A stretch of 25,885 nucleotides of DNA from Actinomycetes bacterium (lineage in GTDB: Bacteria; Actinomycetota; Actinomycetes; Actinomycetales; Microbacteriaceae): assembly GCA_023432005.1 (NCBI GenBank), contig JAEYVF010000160.1, positions 1 to 25,885 on the forward strand, read 5' to 3'. Below are positions 1-6,944 of the stretch, one piece after another; position 1 is the stretch's first letter; every line of letters begins with the position of its first letter. The position numbers and the translations under genes were made by a program. The notes beneath the pieces were generated by a model that searched no databases, was not told the origin of the DNA, and worked only from the letters and a program-made list of their open reading frames with translations.

Positions 1-1316
1 CCCTGCAGGAGCGCCCACGCGGTGTCGGAGTCGAGCGCGCCGAGCGCCTCGAGCGGCGGCAGCCCCGCGAGCACCGCGCCCGCGTCGACGTGCGGCACGC
101 CGCGCACGGCATCCGCCCCCGCGACGAGCGCCGCCGAGAGCTCACCGAGCACCGCCTCCGTGACGGGCGTCACCGTGAGGTGCGTCGTGGGCGGAAGCGG
201 CGGGAGCGCCGGCTGCAGCTGCAGCACGAAGCCGTGCCGCCGCACGGCGTCGGCCCAGTGGTGCGGATCGACGCGCCGCTCGGGCGCGACGGAGTCGTCG
301 GCCGTGACGGCGAAGAGCGGGCCGACGGGTTCACCCACGACGCGCAGCCCCTCGATCCCGTCGATGACGTCCCGCAGCGCGCGGGTGCTCCGCAGGCACG
401 ACGCGGCGAGCTCCGCGAAGCCATCGACGCCGAGCCACTGCGCGATCCCCCACCCCGCCGCGAGCGGCGACGCCGACTTCGATCCGAGCATCGTGGGGTT
501 GACGACGGGGTACCCGGGCCAGCGCGTCGTCGCGAAGTACTGGTGGCGCTGGCGGTCGCGACCGCGCTGCAGCAGCACCGAGACGCCCTTCGGCGCGTAG
601 CCGTACTTGTGCAGGTCGGCGCTCACGCTCGTGACGCCGGGCACCCGGAAGTCCCACCGGGGCAGCTCGGCATCCGCATCGTCTCGCCAGAACGGCAGCA
701 CGAGCCCGCCGATGCACGCGTCGACGTGCAGGGGCAGCCCCGCGGCGGATGCGGCCTCCGCGACCTGGGCGATCGGGTCGAGCCCCGCGAAGGGGTAGTT
801 GGGGGCCGAGAGCACGACGAGCGCGACGTCGTCGCCGAATCGCGCCACGACATCCGCTGCCGAGACGACGCCCTCGGGCGAGACCGGCACGAGGTCGAGC
901 ACGAGGTCGAAGTAGGCGGCGGCCTTCTGGAAGGCGGCGTGCACCGTGACGGGCGCGACGAGCCGCGGGCGGCCGTCGGGATGGGATGCACGCCACACAT
1001 CGCGCGCCGTCTTGACCGCGAGCAGGCAGCTCTCGGTGCCCCCGCTCGTGGCCGAGCCCACGACCTCCGCGTCACCGTGCAGCAGCTCGCGCAGGAACCC
1101 CACGAGCTCCGACTCGAGCACGCCGACCGAGCGGAACGTCGTGGGGTCGAGCCCGTTGACGGGCAGCACCTCCTGGATCGCGCGCTTCATGACGCCGTCG
1201 AGCTCGTCGAGCCCCGAGTCGTAGACGTAGCTCAGCACGCGGCCGCCGTGCGTCGGCGGATCGTCGCCGCGCAGGCGCGCGAGGCGGCCGATGATCGCGT
1301 CGACGTCGCGCGTCAT
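1..1316 (-). CDS. PLP-dependent lyase/decarboxylase, sphingosine-1-phosphate-lyase-like (3' end cut by window edge)
   Basis: Visible part is 438 residues from ATG at 1316; no stop is reached before the left edge. It belongs to the group II decarboxylase / S1P-lyase fold. SGGTES (91-96) contacts the PLP phosphate, HVDACIGG (197-204) supplies the ring-stacking His and the Asp to the pyridine nitrogen, and SADLHKYGYAPKG (232-244) carries Schiff-base Lys237. The last motif, the preceding FRVPGVTS and the later NPTMLGSK match eukaryotic S1P lyase more closely than glutamate or aromatic amino acid decarboxylases. S1P lyase splits a phosphorylated long-chain base into an aldehyde and phosphoethanolamine; the substrate here is unknown. 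The ATG overlaps the TGA of the upstream transporter (ATGA), so the two are translationally coupled. Alternative: an amino acid decarboxylase. Cytosolic or membrane-associated is open; I see no clear N-terminal TM helix. Confidence 0.85.
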   Translation of the reverse strand, partial: MTRDVDAIIGRLARLRGDDPPTHGGRVLSYVYDSGLDELDGVMKRAIQEVLPVNGLDPTTFRSVGVLESELVGFLRELLHGDAEVVGSATSGGTESCLLAVKTARDVWRASHPDGRPRLVAPVTVHAAFQKAAAYFDLVLDLVPVSPEGVVSAADVVARFGDDVALVVLSAPNYPFAGLDPIAQVAEAASAAGLPLHVDACIGGLVLPFWRDDADAELPRWDFRVPGVTSVSADLHKYGYAPKGVSVLLQRGRDRQRHQYFATTRWPGYPVVNPTMLGSKSASPLAAGWGIAQWLGVDGFAELAASCLRSTRALRDVIDGIEGLRVVGEPVGPLFAVTADDSVAPERRVDPHHWADAVRRHGFVLQLQPALPPLPPTTHLTVTPVTEAVLGELSAALVAGADAVRGVPHVDAGAVLAGLPPLEALGALDSDTAWALLQ

Positions 1317-2719
1317 CGAGCGTCCTCCCCAGCGCCCGCCACGGCTCCGGATGCGACGACCGCCCCGTCGATGTCGCCGCGCCTCAGCGGGTAGCGGCTG
1401 AGCGCCCACAGGCTCACGCCGATCATGATCGCGGGCACGATGCTGAAGCTCAGCACGATGCCCGTGATCGCGTTGGCGCTCTGCTCGACGACCTGGCCCG
1501 CGACGGCCTCCTGATACCCGGTGAGGGCGAGCACGAGGGTGAGCAGCACGGCGCCGAGCGCCATACCGGTCGTCTCGCCCGCCGTCCACACGCCGCCGAA
1601 GATGCCGGCGCGGCCGGGGCCGTTGCGCTTCGCATCGTCGGTGATGACGTCGGGCAGCATCGCCATGGGAAGCGTCTGCATGCCGGCGTAGGCGGCGCCC
1701 GCGAGGGCGACCGGCGCGTAGATCCACACGCCCGGCATCCACACGAGCAGCACGAGCGACATCGCCGCGAGCCCGAACAGCAGCGAGGCGACGCCGAAGG
1801 CCCACTCCTTGCCCGTCCGGCGCGAGATGACCGCCCACACGGGCGCGCAGACGAGAGCCGGCGCGATGAGGGCGACGAAGAGGAACGTCGTGCCGTCGGG
1901 GTCGCGCAGCACCCACTTGGCGATGTAGGCGGCGCCCGCGAGCATCATGCCCGTCGCGAGAGCCTGCAGCAGGAAGGTCAGCAGGAGCGCGCGGAACGGG
2001 CGGCTCGAGCGCAGCGCCTCGAGGCCGTCACGGTAGTACCGGGCGAGCGGGATGCGGGGCGGGGCGGCGCCGCGCGGGCCGCGCTGGGCCGACGTGACGG
2101 CCACGAGCATCCCGATCCCGAGCAGGAGCCCTGCGACGACCGCCATGCCGAGGTAGCCCGTCTCGGTGGCGCTGCCGTCATCCGTGCCGCTGAAGAGCTT
2201 CACGAGCATGGGGCCGCCCGCGCCGAACAGCAGGATCGCGATCGTGAGCACGACGACGCGCGCCGAGAGGAGGCGAGTGCGGCCGTCGTAGTCGCCGACG
2301 AGCTCGGCGGGCAGGGCGATGTAGGGCACCTGGAAGAGGCTGAAGGCGGTGGCCGTGAGCACGAACGCGACGAGCACCCACACACCCGCCGCGACCGGCC
2401 CGACGCCCGGCACGACGGCGAAGGTCAGGATGAAGAACACCGGAAGCAGCACGGCGCCGAGCAGCATGAAGCGCCGGCGGGAGCCCGTGACGGCGAGGTC
2501 GCGGTCGCTGCGACCGCCGATGACGGGGTCGATCACGACGTCCCACAGCTTGGCGGTGCCGATGATGACCGATGCCCAGATCGCCGCGACCCCCAGCGTG
2601 TCGGTGAGGTAGATCGCGAGCACGAGCCCGGGCAGGGTGCCGAACCCTCCCGTGCCGATCGAGCCGGCGGCGTAACGGGCGACCACGGATGCGCGGATCC
2701 TGGGAGACGGCGTCGTCAT
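1313..2719 (-). CDS. MFS transporter, glycoside-pentoside-hexuronide:cation symporter (MFS_2) type
   Basis: Integral membrane protein of 468 residues with about 12 hydrophobic segments. The segment KLWDVVIDPVIGGRSDRD near residues 56-75 matches the GPH-family signature (WDxxxDPxxGxxSDR) of MelB-like symporters, and a central charged loop separates two six-helix halves. Family members import sugars or related solutes with Na+ or H+; the substrate cannot be read from sequence. I chose ATG at 2719 because a TAGGGT -10 box (2727-2732, minus strand) ends 7 nt before it, which fits a leaderless mRNA, and because upstream residues in frame are low-complexity and non-hydrophobic. Its stop overlaps the start of the S1P-lyase-like gene, so it probably imports that enzyme's substrate or exports its product. 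Family assignment is firm, substrate is not. Confidence 0.88.
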   Translation of the reverse strand: MTTPSPRIRASVVARYAAGSIGTGGFGTLPGLVLAIYLTDTLGVAAIWASVIIGTAKLWDVVIDPVIGGRSDRDLAVTGSRRRFMLLGAVLLPVFFILTFAVVPGVGPVAAGVWVLVAFVLTATAFSLFQVPYIALPAELVGDYDGRTRLLSARVVVLTIAILLFGAGGPMLVKLFSGTDDGSATETGYLGMAVVAGLLLGIGMLVAVTSAQRGPRGAAPPRIPLARYYRDGLEALRSSRPFRALLLTFLLQALATGMMLAGAAYIAKWVLRDPDGTTFLFVALIAPALVCAPVWAVISRRTGKEWAFGVASLLFGLAAMSLVLLVWMPGVWIYAPVALAGAAYAGMQTLPMAMLPDVITDDAKRNGPGRAGIFGGVWTAGETTGMALGAVLLTLVLALTGYQEAVAGQVVEQSANAITGIVLSFSIVPAIMIGVSLWALSRYPLRRGDIDGAVVASGAVAGAGEDAR

Positions 2720-2726
2720 GCGGGCC

Positions 2727-2814
2727 ACCCTACCCGGCGCTCGCGCCGCATCCGCGCGCCCTCCCCCGCACAGGGGGCACAAACTTGGACACCCGTCCAA
2801 GTTAGACTCGCGGC
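2727..2814. promoter_or_regulatory. Divergent promoter region with TetR-like operator between transporter and aldehyde dehydrogenase genes
   Basis: On the plus strand TAGACT (2803-2808) lies 6 nt before the ATG at 2815. On the minus strand TAGGGT (2727-2732) lies 7 nt before the ATG at 2719. A perfect 9-bp inverted repeat, AACTTGGAC (2782-2790) and GTCCAAGTT (2795-2803) with a 4-bp centre, fills the spacer of the plus promoter and touches its -10 box. This size and symmetry is typical of TetR-family operators, but no TetR gene is in the window, so the regulator would act from elsewhere. A small CCCCC/GGGGG hairpin (2763-2777) lies between the two promoters. Bound repressor would block the dehydrogenase directly; the transporter promoter is about 50 bp away and need not be affected. 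Confidence 0.7.
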
Positions 2815-4362
2815 ATGCCCGGCCTGCTGCCCCGGACGCTCGCCGACGAGCTCGTCACCGACCTCGCCGGCCGCGCCGCATCCCCCGTCTCCGTCATCGC
2901 CCCGTTCACGGGCGACGAGCTCTACACGCTCCCCCACGCGACCGTCGAGGAGGTGGCGGATGCCGCCCTGCGCGCCCGCGACGCCCAGCGCGCCTGGTGG
3001 GCCGCCGGCGACGCGCACCGCCGGGCCGTGCTGCTGAAGGGCCACGACCTGTTCCTCGAGCGGCGCGAGCTGCTGCTCGACGCCGTGCAGACCGAGACCG
3101 GCAAGACGCGCGGCCAGGCCTTCGAGGAGGTCTTCAACTCGGCCGCCGCCACGCGCTACGCCGCCCTCACCGCCCGGCGCGTGCTGCGCACCGAGGGCCG
3201 CCGCGCCGGCATCCCGCTCGTCATGCGCACGCGCGTGCGCCGCACACCCAAGGGGCTCGTCGGCGTCATCACGCCCTGGAACTACCCGCTGAGCCTCGCC
3301 CTCATGGACATCGCGCCGGCGCTCGCGACCGGCAACGGCGTCCTGCAGAAGGCCGACGACCAGGGCACCCTCTCGGTGCTGCTCGCCCGCCGCGCCTTCG
3401 TCGACGCGGGACTGCCGCCCGAGCTCTGGCAGGTCGTCGCGGGCCTCGGCGCCGAGGTGGGCTCGGCCGTCGTCGACGCCGCCGACTACGTGTGCTTCAC
3501 GGGCTCGACCGCCACCGGCCGCACGGTCGCCCAGCGCGCCGCCGGGCGCCTCATCGGAGCCTCGATGGAGCTCGGCGGCAAGAACCCGCTCATCGTGCTC
3601 GACGACGTGAACCCCGAGAAGGCCGCCGCCGATGCCGCCTACGCGTGCTTCTCGGCCGCCGGGCAGTTGTGCGTGTCGATCGAGCGCGTCTACGTCGAGA
3701 AGGGCGTCGCCGACCGCTTCGTGCCCGCCTTCGCCGAGCGCGTGCGCAACCTCTCGCTCGGCACCGACTTCGACTTCACGGCCGACGTCGGCTCGCTCGC
3801 CTCGAAGGCGCAGCTCGAGCGCGTCACGGCGCACCTGGACGACGCCCTCGCGAAGGGCGCCACGGTGCTCGCCGGGGGCCGCCACCGCCCCGACCTCGGC
3901 CCCTACGTGCTCGAGCCGACCGTGCTCACCGACGTGACCTCCGAGATGCAGTGCTTCGCGGGCGAGACCTTCGGCCCGCTCGTCGCCGTCACAGTCGTCG
4001 AGAACGCGGATGCCGCGGTCGCCGCCGCGAACGACACGGACTACGGCCTCAACGCATCCGTCATGTCCGGTTCTCCCGCACGCGCCCGCGGCGTGGCCGC
4101 GCGCCTCGAGGCCGGCTCGGTGAACATCAACGAGGGCTACCGCGCGACCTTCGGCTCGATAGATGCCCCCATGGGCGGCGTCAAGCAGTCGGGGGTCGGG
4201 CGCCGCAACGGTGTCGACGGGCTGCTGCGCTTCACCGAGTCGACGACGGTCGCCGAGGCGACGGGGCTCCTGCAGCTACCACGCACGGGCTATGAGTTCG
4301 GCCGCCTTGTCGGCCTCATGGTGTTCACGCTCAAGGGGCTCAAGGCGGTCCGCCGCCGCTGA
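2815..4362 (+). CDS. NAD(P)-dependent aldehyde dehydrogenase, succinate-semialdehyde dehydrogenase (GabD2-like)
   Basis: 515 residues, full length for the ALDH superfamily. Visible motifs are the dinucleotide-binding/oxyanion ITPWNYP (152-158, Asn156), the FTGST loop (228-232), general base Glu252 in MELGGKNP and catalytic Cys286 in AAGQLCVSIERV. The divergent N-terminus and the basic, hydrophobic C-terminal tail (about residues 492-515, ending in KGLKAVRRR) resemble actinobacterial GabD2-type SSADHs rather than betaine-aldehyde enzymes. It oxidises an aldehyde to the acid using NAD(P)+. The start is supported by the TAGACT box 6 nt upstream (leaderless). It lies back-to-back with the transporter and S1P-lyase-like genes, so it could oxidise an aldehyde released by that lyase; this link is inference. 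A TetR-type palindrome overlies its promoter. Confidence 0.88.
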   Translation: MPGLLPRTLADELVTDLAGRAASPVSVIAPFTGDELYTLPHATVEEVADAALRARDAQRAWWAAGDAHRRAVLLKGHDLFLERRELLLDAVQTETGKTRGQAFEEVFNSAAATRYAALTARRVLRTEGRRAGIPLVMRTRVRRTPKGLVGVITPWNYPLSLALMDIAPALATGNGVLQKADDQGTLSVLLARRAFVDAGLPPELWQVVAGLGAEVGSAVVDAADYVCFTGSTATGRTVAQRAAGRLIGASMELGGKNPLIVLDDVNPEKAAADAAYACFSAAGQLCVSIERVYVEKGVADRFVPAFAERVRNLSLGTDFDFTADVGSLASKAQLERVTAHLDDALAKGATVLAGGRHRPDLGPYVLEPTVLTDVTSEMQCFAGETFGPLVAVTVVENADAAVAAANDTDYGLNASVMSGSPARARGVAARLEAGSVNINEGYRATFGSIDAPMGGVKQSGVGRRNGVDGLLRFTESTTVAEATGLLQLPRTGYEFGRLVGLMVFTLKGLKAVRRR

Positions 4363-4364
4363 GA

Positions 4365-4422
4365 GTTCCCGTTCCGCGTCTTCGCACCCGTTCCTTCGGC
4401 GACAATCGCGCGGAACGGGAAC
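4365..4422. terminator. Long inverted repeat between convergent genes; likely bidirectional terminator
   Basis: GTTCCCGTTCCGCG (4365-4378) is repeated as its exact reverse complement at 4409-4422, with a 30-nt loop. The loop holds a third copy of CCCGTTCC (4387-4394). The element fills nearly all of the 65-bp gap between the dehydrogenase stop (4362) and the marR stop (4428). There is no T-tract on either side, as is common for actinobacterial terminators. It could also be a dispersed palindromic repeat. Confidence 0.55.
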
Positions 4423-4427
4423 GTTCG

Positions 4428-4925
4428 TCAGGGGGCCGGGCGCCAGGCGCCGTCGGCGCGGAGAGCGGATGTGATGCGCCGGCTGCTCTCACCCAAGGCG
4501 CGCGCCTGCGCGGGCGTGAGGGAGCCGAACACGACGCGCCGCACGAGGTCGACGTGCCCCGATGCCGCCGCCTGCTGCGCGCGTCGCCCCTCGGCGGTGA
4601 TCCGCGCGAGGGTCACGCGCCCATCCGAAGGGTCGACCTCGCGGCGAACCCAGCCCGGACGTTCGAGGCGCGCGACCGCCCGTGACAGCCGCGAGAGTGT
4701 GCTGTTGGCGTAGCCCGCGAGCTCGCTCATGCGCAGCACGCCGTCCTCGGCGCGGGCGAGCGCGTAGAGGATGCCGAACTCGAAGTGACTGATCCCCGCG
4801 TCGCGCTGCAGCTGCGCGTCGAGAGCCGCGGGCATCCATTCGAGGAGCGTCGCGACGGCCGACCACGTGTCGAGCTCGTCAGGCGCGAAGTCGCGAGCGG
4901 GAAGCTCTGCGGAATCGGATGTCAT
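4428..4925 (-). CDS. MarR-family transcriptional regulator
   Basis: 165 residues with the MarR winged helix-turn-helix layout: dimerisation helices at each end, a recognition helix around residues 66-88 (MSELAGYANSTLSRLSRAV) and a wing with the family signature DPSDGR (98-103) followed by LARITAEGR. MarR proteins are usually repressors released by small phenolic or lipophilic ligands, or by oxidation; no Cys is visible, so redox sensing is unlikely. ATG at 4925 is supported by TAGGCT (4932-4937, minus strand) ending 6 nt upstream. It diverges from a short-chain dehydrogenase, and two palindromes of MarR type lie in the 99-bp gap, so autorepression together with control of the dehydrogenase is likely. 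Confidence 0.9.
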   Translation of the reverse strand: MTSDSAELPARDFAPDELDTWSAVATLLEWMPAALDAQLQRDAGISHFEFGILYALARAEDGVLRMSELAGYANSTLSRLSRAVARLERPGWVRREVDPSDGRVTLARITAEGRRAQQAAASGHVDLVRRVVFGSLTPAQARALGESSRRITSALRADGAWRPAP

Positions 4926-5024
4926 GGGGCGAGCCTAGCCGATTACTTGCTTGGGAAAGTGATTCGGTCTACCGTTGACTTTCCCAGGAAAGTGAATCGG
5001 CGCCTCGCGCGCCCGGAAGGACCC
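4926..5024. promoter_or_regulatory. Divergent marR/SDR control region with two MarR-type operators
   Basis: Operator 1 (4942-4963) has half-sites ATTACTTGC and GAAAGTGAT. Operator 2 (4975-4996) is a near-perfect palindrome, TTnACTTTCC-N2-GGAAAGTnAA. Their centres are 33 bp apart, about three helical turns, so dimers would sit on the same DNA face. Right-hand halves are near-identical direct repeats (4954-4967 and 4987-5000, one mismatch in 14). A plausible promoter for the dehydrogenase is TTGCTT (4947-4952), a 17-bp spacer and TACCGT (4970-4975). Operator 1 overlaps its -35 and operator 2 its start site. The marR -10 box (TAGGCT, minus strand, 4932-4937) abuts operator 1. GGAAGG (5015-5020) is the Shine-Dalgarno for the ATG at 5025. 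Confidence 0.75.
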
Positions 5025-5810
5025 ATGGATCTCCAGCTCGACGGCGTCCGCGCCTTCATCAGCGGCTCGACCGAGGGCATCGGCTTCGCGATCGCCCGCA
5101 CGCTCGCCGAGGAGGGCGCGGCTGTCGTGCTCAACGGGCGGCGGGCAGAACGCGTCGACGCCGCGGTCGCGCTCCTGCGCGAGGCCGTCCCGGGCGCCGA
5201 CGTCACAGGCCTCGCCGCCGACCTCGCGGATGCCGCGCGGACGCGCGCGCTCGTCGAGCGACTCGGACGGGTCGACATCCTCGTCAACAACGTCGGCACG
5301 TTCGACGTCGCCCCGTTCGCCGAAGTCGGCGACGACGAGTGGGCCCGCTACATCGAGGTGAACCTCATGAGCGCCGTGCGGCTCTCGCGCGCCGTGCTCG
5401 GCGACATGATCGCGGCGGGCGCGGGCCGCATCCTCTTCGTCGGCACCGAGTCGGCCGTCGACGTGCCGGGCGACATGATCGCCTACGGCGCCACCAAGGC
5501 GGCCGCGCTCGCGCTCGCGAACGGCCTCTCGAAGCTCACGAAGGGCACCGCCGTGACCGTCAACACCGTGCTCGGCGGCCCGACCTACTCCGACGGCGTG
5601 GCGCGCACGATCGAGCACATCGCGCACGCCCAGGGGATGCCGGCCGAGGCGCTCCGCGACGCGCTCGTCCGCGACACGTCGCTCGTCCAGCGCTTCCTCC
5701 GCCCCGAGGAGATCGCGAGCCTCGTGGCCTACCTGGCGAGCCCACTCGCGTCGGCGACGAACGGCGCGGCCCTGCGGGCAGACGGCGGCGTGCTGCCCAC
5801 CGTGCTGTGA
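5025..5810 (+). CDS. Short-chain dehydrogenase/reductase (classical SDR)
   Basis: 261 residues, typical classical SDR length. Motifs: nucleotide-binding GSTEGIG (14-20), NNVG (88-91), Asn113, Ser143, and the catalytic Tyr154-x3-Lys158 in AYGATKAAA. The GRR after the second strand (38-40) suggests NADP(H) rather than NAD(H), because basic residues there bind the 2'-phosphate. It would reduce or oxidise a carbonyl/alcohol with unknown substrate. The C-terminal ADGG followed by hydrophobic residues is the usual SDR tail. The start is ATG at 5025, after GGAAGG. It is the only gene obviously under the MarR-type operators, so it may act on the compound sensed by MarR. It ends 7 nt before the stop of the convergent tatB. 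Confidence 0.9.
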   Translation: MDLQLDGVRAFISGSTEGIGFAIARTLAEEGAAVVLNGRRAERVDAAVALLREAVPGADVTGLAADLADAARTRALVERLGRVDILVNNVGTFDVAPFAEVGDDEWARYIEVNLMSAVRLSRAVLGDMIAAGAGRILFVGTESAVDVPGDMIAYGATKAAALALANGLSKLTKGTAVTVNTVLGGPTYSDGVARTIEHIAHAQGMPAEALRDALVRDTSLVQRFLRPEEIASLVAYLASPLASATNGAALRADGGVLPTVL

Positions 5811-5817
5811 TGCGGGC

Positions 5818-6198
5818 CTAGGTGGCCTCGCCGTCGAACGGCGGCACGGGCCCCTTGCCGAGCCGGCGCTGGCGCAGCTCGTACGCGGTCGCCGAGGAGC
5901 GGGTCGGCGTCGGCGGACCGGCGGGCACCGGGGCGGCCGGGTCCTCCTCGAGCAGGGCGTCGCGGATGATGCGGCGCGGGTCGTACTTGCGGGGATCGAG
6001 CTTCGCCCAGTCGACCTCGTCGAACTCGGGGCCCATCTCCTCGCGCATCCGATCTTTCGCGCCGTTCGCGAGGTCGCGCAGCGAGCGCGTGAGGCGCGCG
6101 AGCTGGGCGGCGTAGCCCGGCAGACGCTCGGGGCCCACGAGGAAGACCGCGATCACGAGGATGATCAGGATCTTGTCGAAGGTCAACCCGAAGGACAC
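5818..6198 (-). CDS. tatB: Sec-independent protein translocase subunit TatB
   Basis: 126 residues from GTG at 6198. An N-terminal membrane helix (about residues 6-21) is followed by the conserved hinge GPERLPG (22-28), an amphipathic helix (about 29-60) and a charged, Pro-rich tail, which is TatB architecture. TatB works with TatC to bind twin-arginine signal peptides and passes folded proteins to the TatA pore. VGPERLP and the extended C-terminus favour TatB over TatA. The GTG start is supported by TATCCT (6205-6210, minus strand) ending 6 nt upstream (leaderless). It diverges from the O-methyltransferase. In mycobacteria sigE, rseA and htrA lie between these two genes; here they are absent. 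Confidence 0.92.
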   Translation of the reverse strand: MSFGLTFDKILIILVIAVFLVGPERLPGYAAQLARLTRSLRDLANGAKDRMREEMGPEFDEVDWAKLDPRKYDPRRIIRDALLEEDPAAPVPAGPPTPTRSSATAYELRQRRLGKGPVPPFDGEAT

Positions 6199-6255
6199 CC
6201 GCTCAGGATACCGGCGCGGGCTGGGCACGGCCCTACGCTGGGAGGCGGAGGCGAT
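6199..6255. promoter_or_regulatory. Divergent tatB / O-methyltransferase promoter region
   Basis: Minus strand: TATCCT (6205-6210) precedes the tatB GTG by 6 nt, a leaderless layout. Plus strand: TACGCT (6234-6239) precedes the methyltransferase GTG by 16 nt, leaving room for a short leader with a strong Shine-Dalgarno, GGAGGCGGAGG (6241-6251). The two neighbouring genes therefore use contrasting initiation modes. Confidence 0.6.
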
Positions 6256-6888
6256 GTGAGCGACAAGGACCTGAGCTGGAAGTTCGCGGAGGAGTTCCCC
6301 GTGGAACCCCCCGCGACGCAGGCTGCCCGGCAGCACTCGCTCGAGCTCGGCATCGACCCGGTCTCGCCCGCCGTGGGCGCCCAGCTCGCCGTGCTCGCGG
6401 CCGCGAGCGGTGCGCGCAACATCCTCGAGATCGGCACGGGCGCCGGCGTGAGCGGCCTGTGGCTCCTTCAGGGCGCCCCGAACGCCACGCTCACGACGAT
6501 CGACGTCGAGATCGACCACCAGAACCGCGCGCGTCAGGCCTACGCCGACGCCGGCATCCCCTCCTCGCGCGCCCGCCTCATCGCGGGCCGCGCCACCGAC
6601 GTGCTCCCGCGCATGAACGACGGCGCGTACGACCTCGTGCTCGTCGACGCCGACCCCGGATCGGTGCTCGACTACGTGGAGCACGGCCTCCGGATCGCGC
6701 GCACGGGCGGCGTGGTCGCGGTCGCCCACGCCCTGTGGCGGGGTCGCGTCGCCGACCCGGCGCAGCGCGACGAGACGGTCGCCGACTTCCGGGCCCTGCT
6801 CACCACGATCGCCGAGTCGGCCGCCGTCACGGCATCCCTCAGCACCGCGGGCGACGGGCTGCTGCAGCTCGTCAAGACCGGCGACTGA
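6256..6888 (+). CDS. SAM-dependent O-methyltransferase (Rv1220c-like)
   Basis: 210 residues. Class I methyltransferase fold with SAM motif I LEIGTGAGVSGLWL (57-70), an acidic residue ending strand 2 (IDVEIDHQ) and a post-I motif LVLVDADPG with the DAD metal/SAM segment typical of the catechol/caffeoyl-CoA O-methyltransferase family. It would transfer a methyl group from SAM to a hydroxyl; the substrate is unknown. GTG at 6256 is the start: the overlapping ATG at 6254 runs straight into TGA, and GGAGGCGGAGG sits just upstream. Its place beside tatB and near a DUF3117 gene matches the mycobacterial Rv1220c neighbourhood, as I recall it. A hairpin terminator follows (6896-6928). Confidence 0.87.
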   Translation: MSDKDLSWKFAEEFPVEPPATQAARQHSLELGIDPVSPAVGAQLAVLAAASGARNILEIGTGAGVSGLWLLQGAPNATLTTIDVEIDHQNRARQAYADAGIPSSRARLIAGRATDVLPRMNDGAYDLVLVDADPGSVLDYVEHGLRIARTGGVVAVAHALWRGRVADPAQRDETVADFRALLTTIAESAAVTASLSTAGDGLLQLVKTGD

Positions 6889-6895
6889 AACGCGA

Positions 6896-6928
6896 CCGCC
6901 CCGCCGATCCGAGGATCAGACGGGGCGG
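6896..6928. terminator. Hairpin between convergent O-methyltransferase and DUF3117 genes
   Basis: CCGCCCCG (6896-6903) pairs with CGGGGCGG (6921-6928). A further GATCC/GGATC pair lies inside. It lies between stops at 6888 (plus) and 6945 (minus) and has no real T-tract, so it probably serves both genes as an L-shaped terminator. Confidence 0.65.
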
Positions 6929-6944
6929 CGACGCTTCAGGACGG

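Noticed and set aside
90..1394. Long plus-strand open frame of 434 codons
   Set aside because: It lies opposite the S1P-lyase-like gene and encodes an Arg/Asp/His/Gly-rich low-complexity sequence without any motif; a GC-rich antisense shadow.
2785..2790. TTGGAC as the -35 of the aldehyde dehydrogenase promoter
   Set aside because: Only 12 bp separate it from the TAGACT -10 box, too short. It is better read as part of the operator arm.
2716..3885. Minus-strand open frame of 389 codons
   Set aside because: Antisense to the aldehyde dehydrogenase, whose motifs are clear; composition is Gly/Arg/Val/Glu-rich without fold signals.
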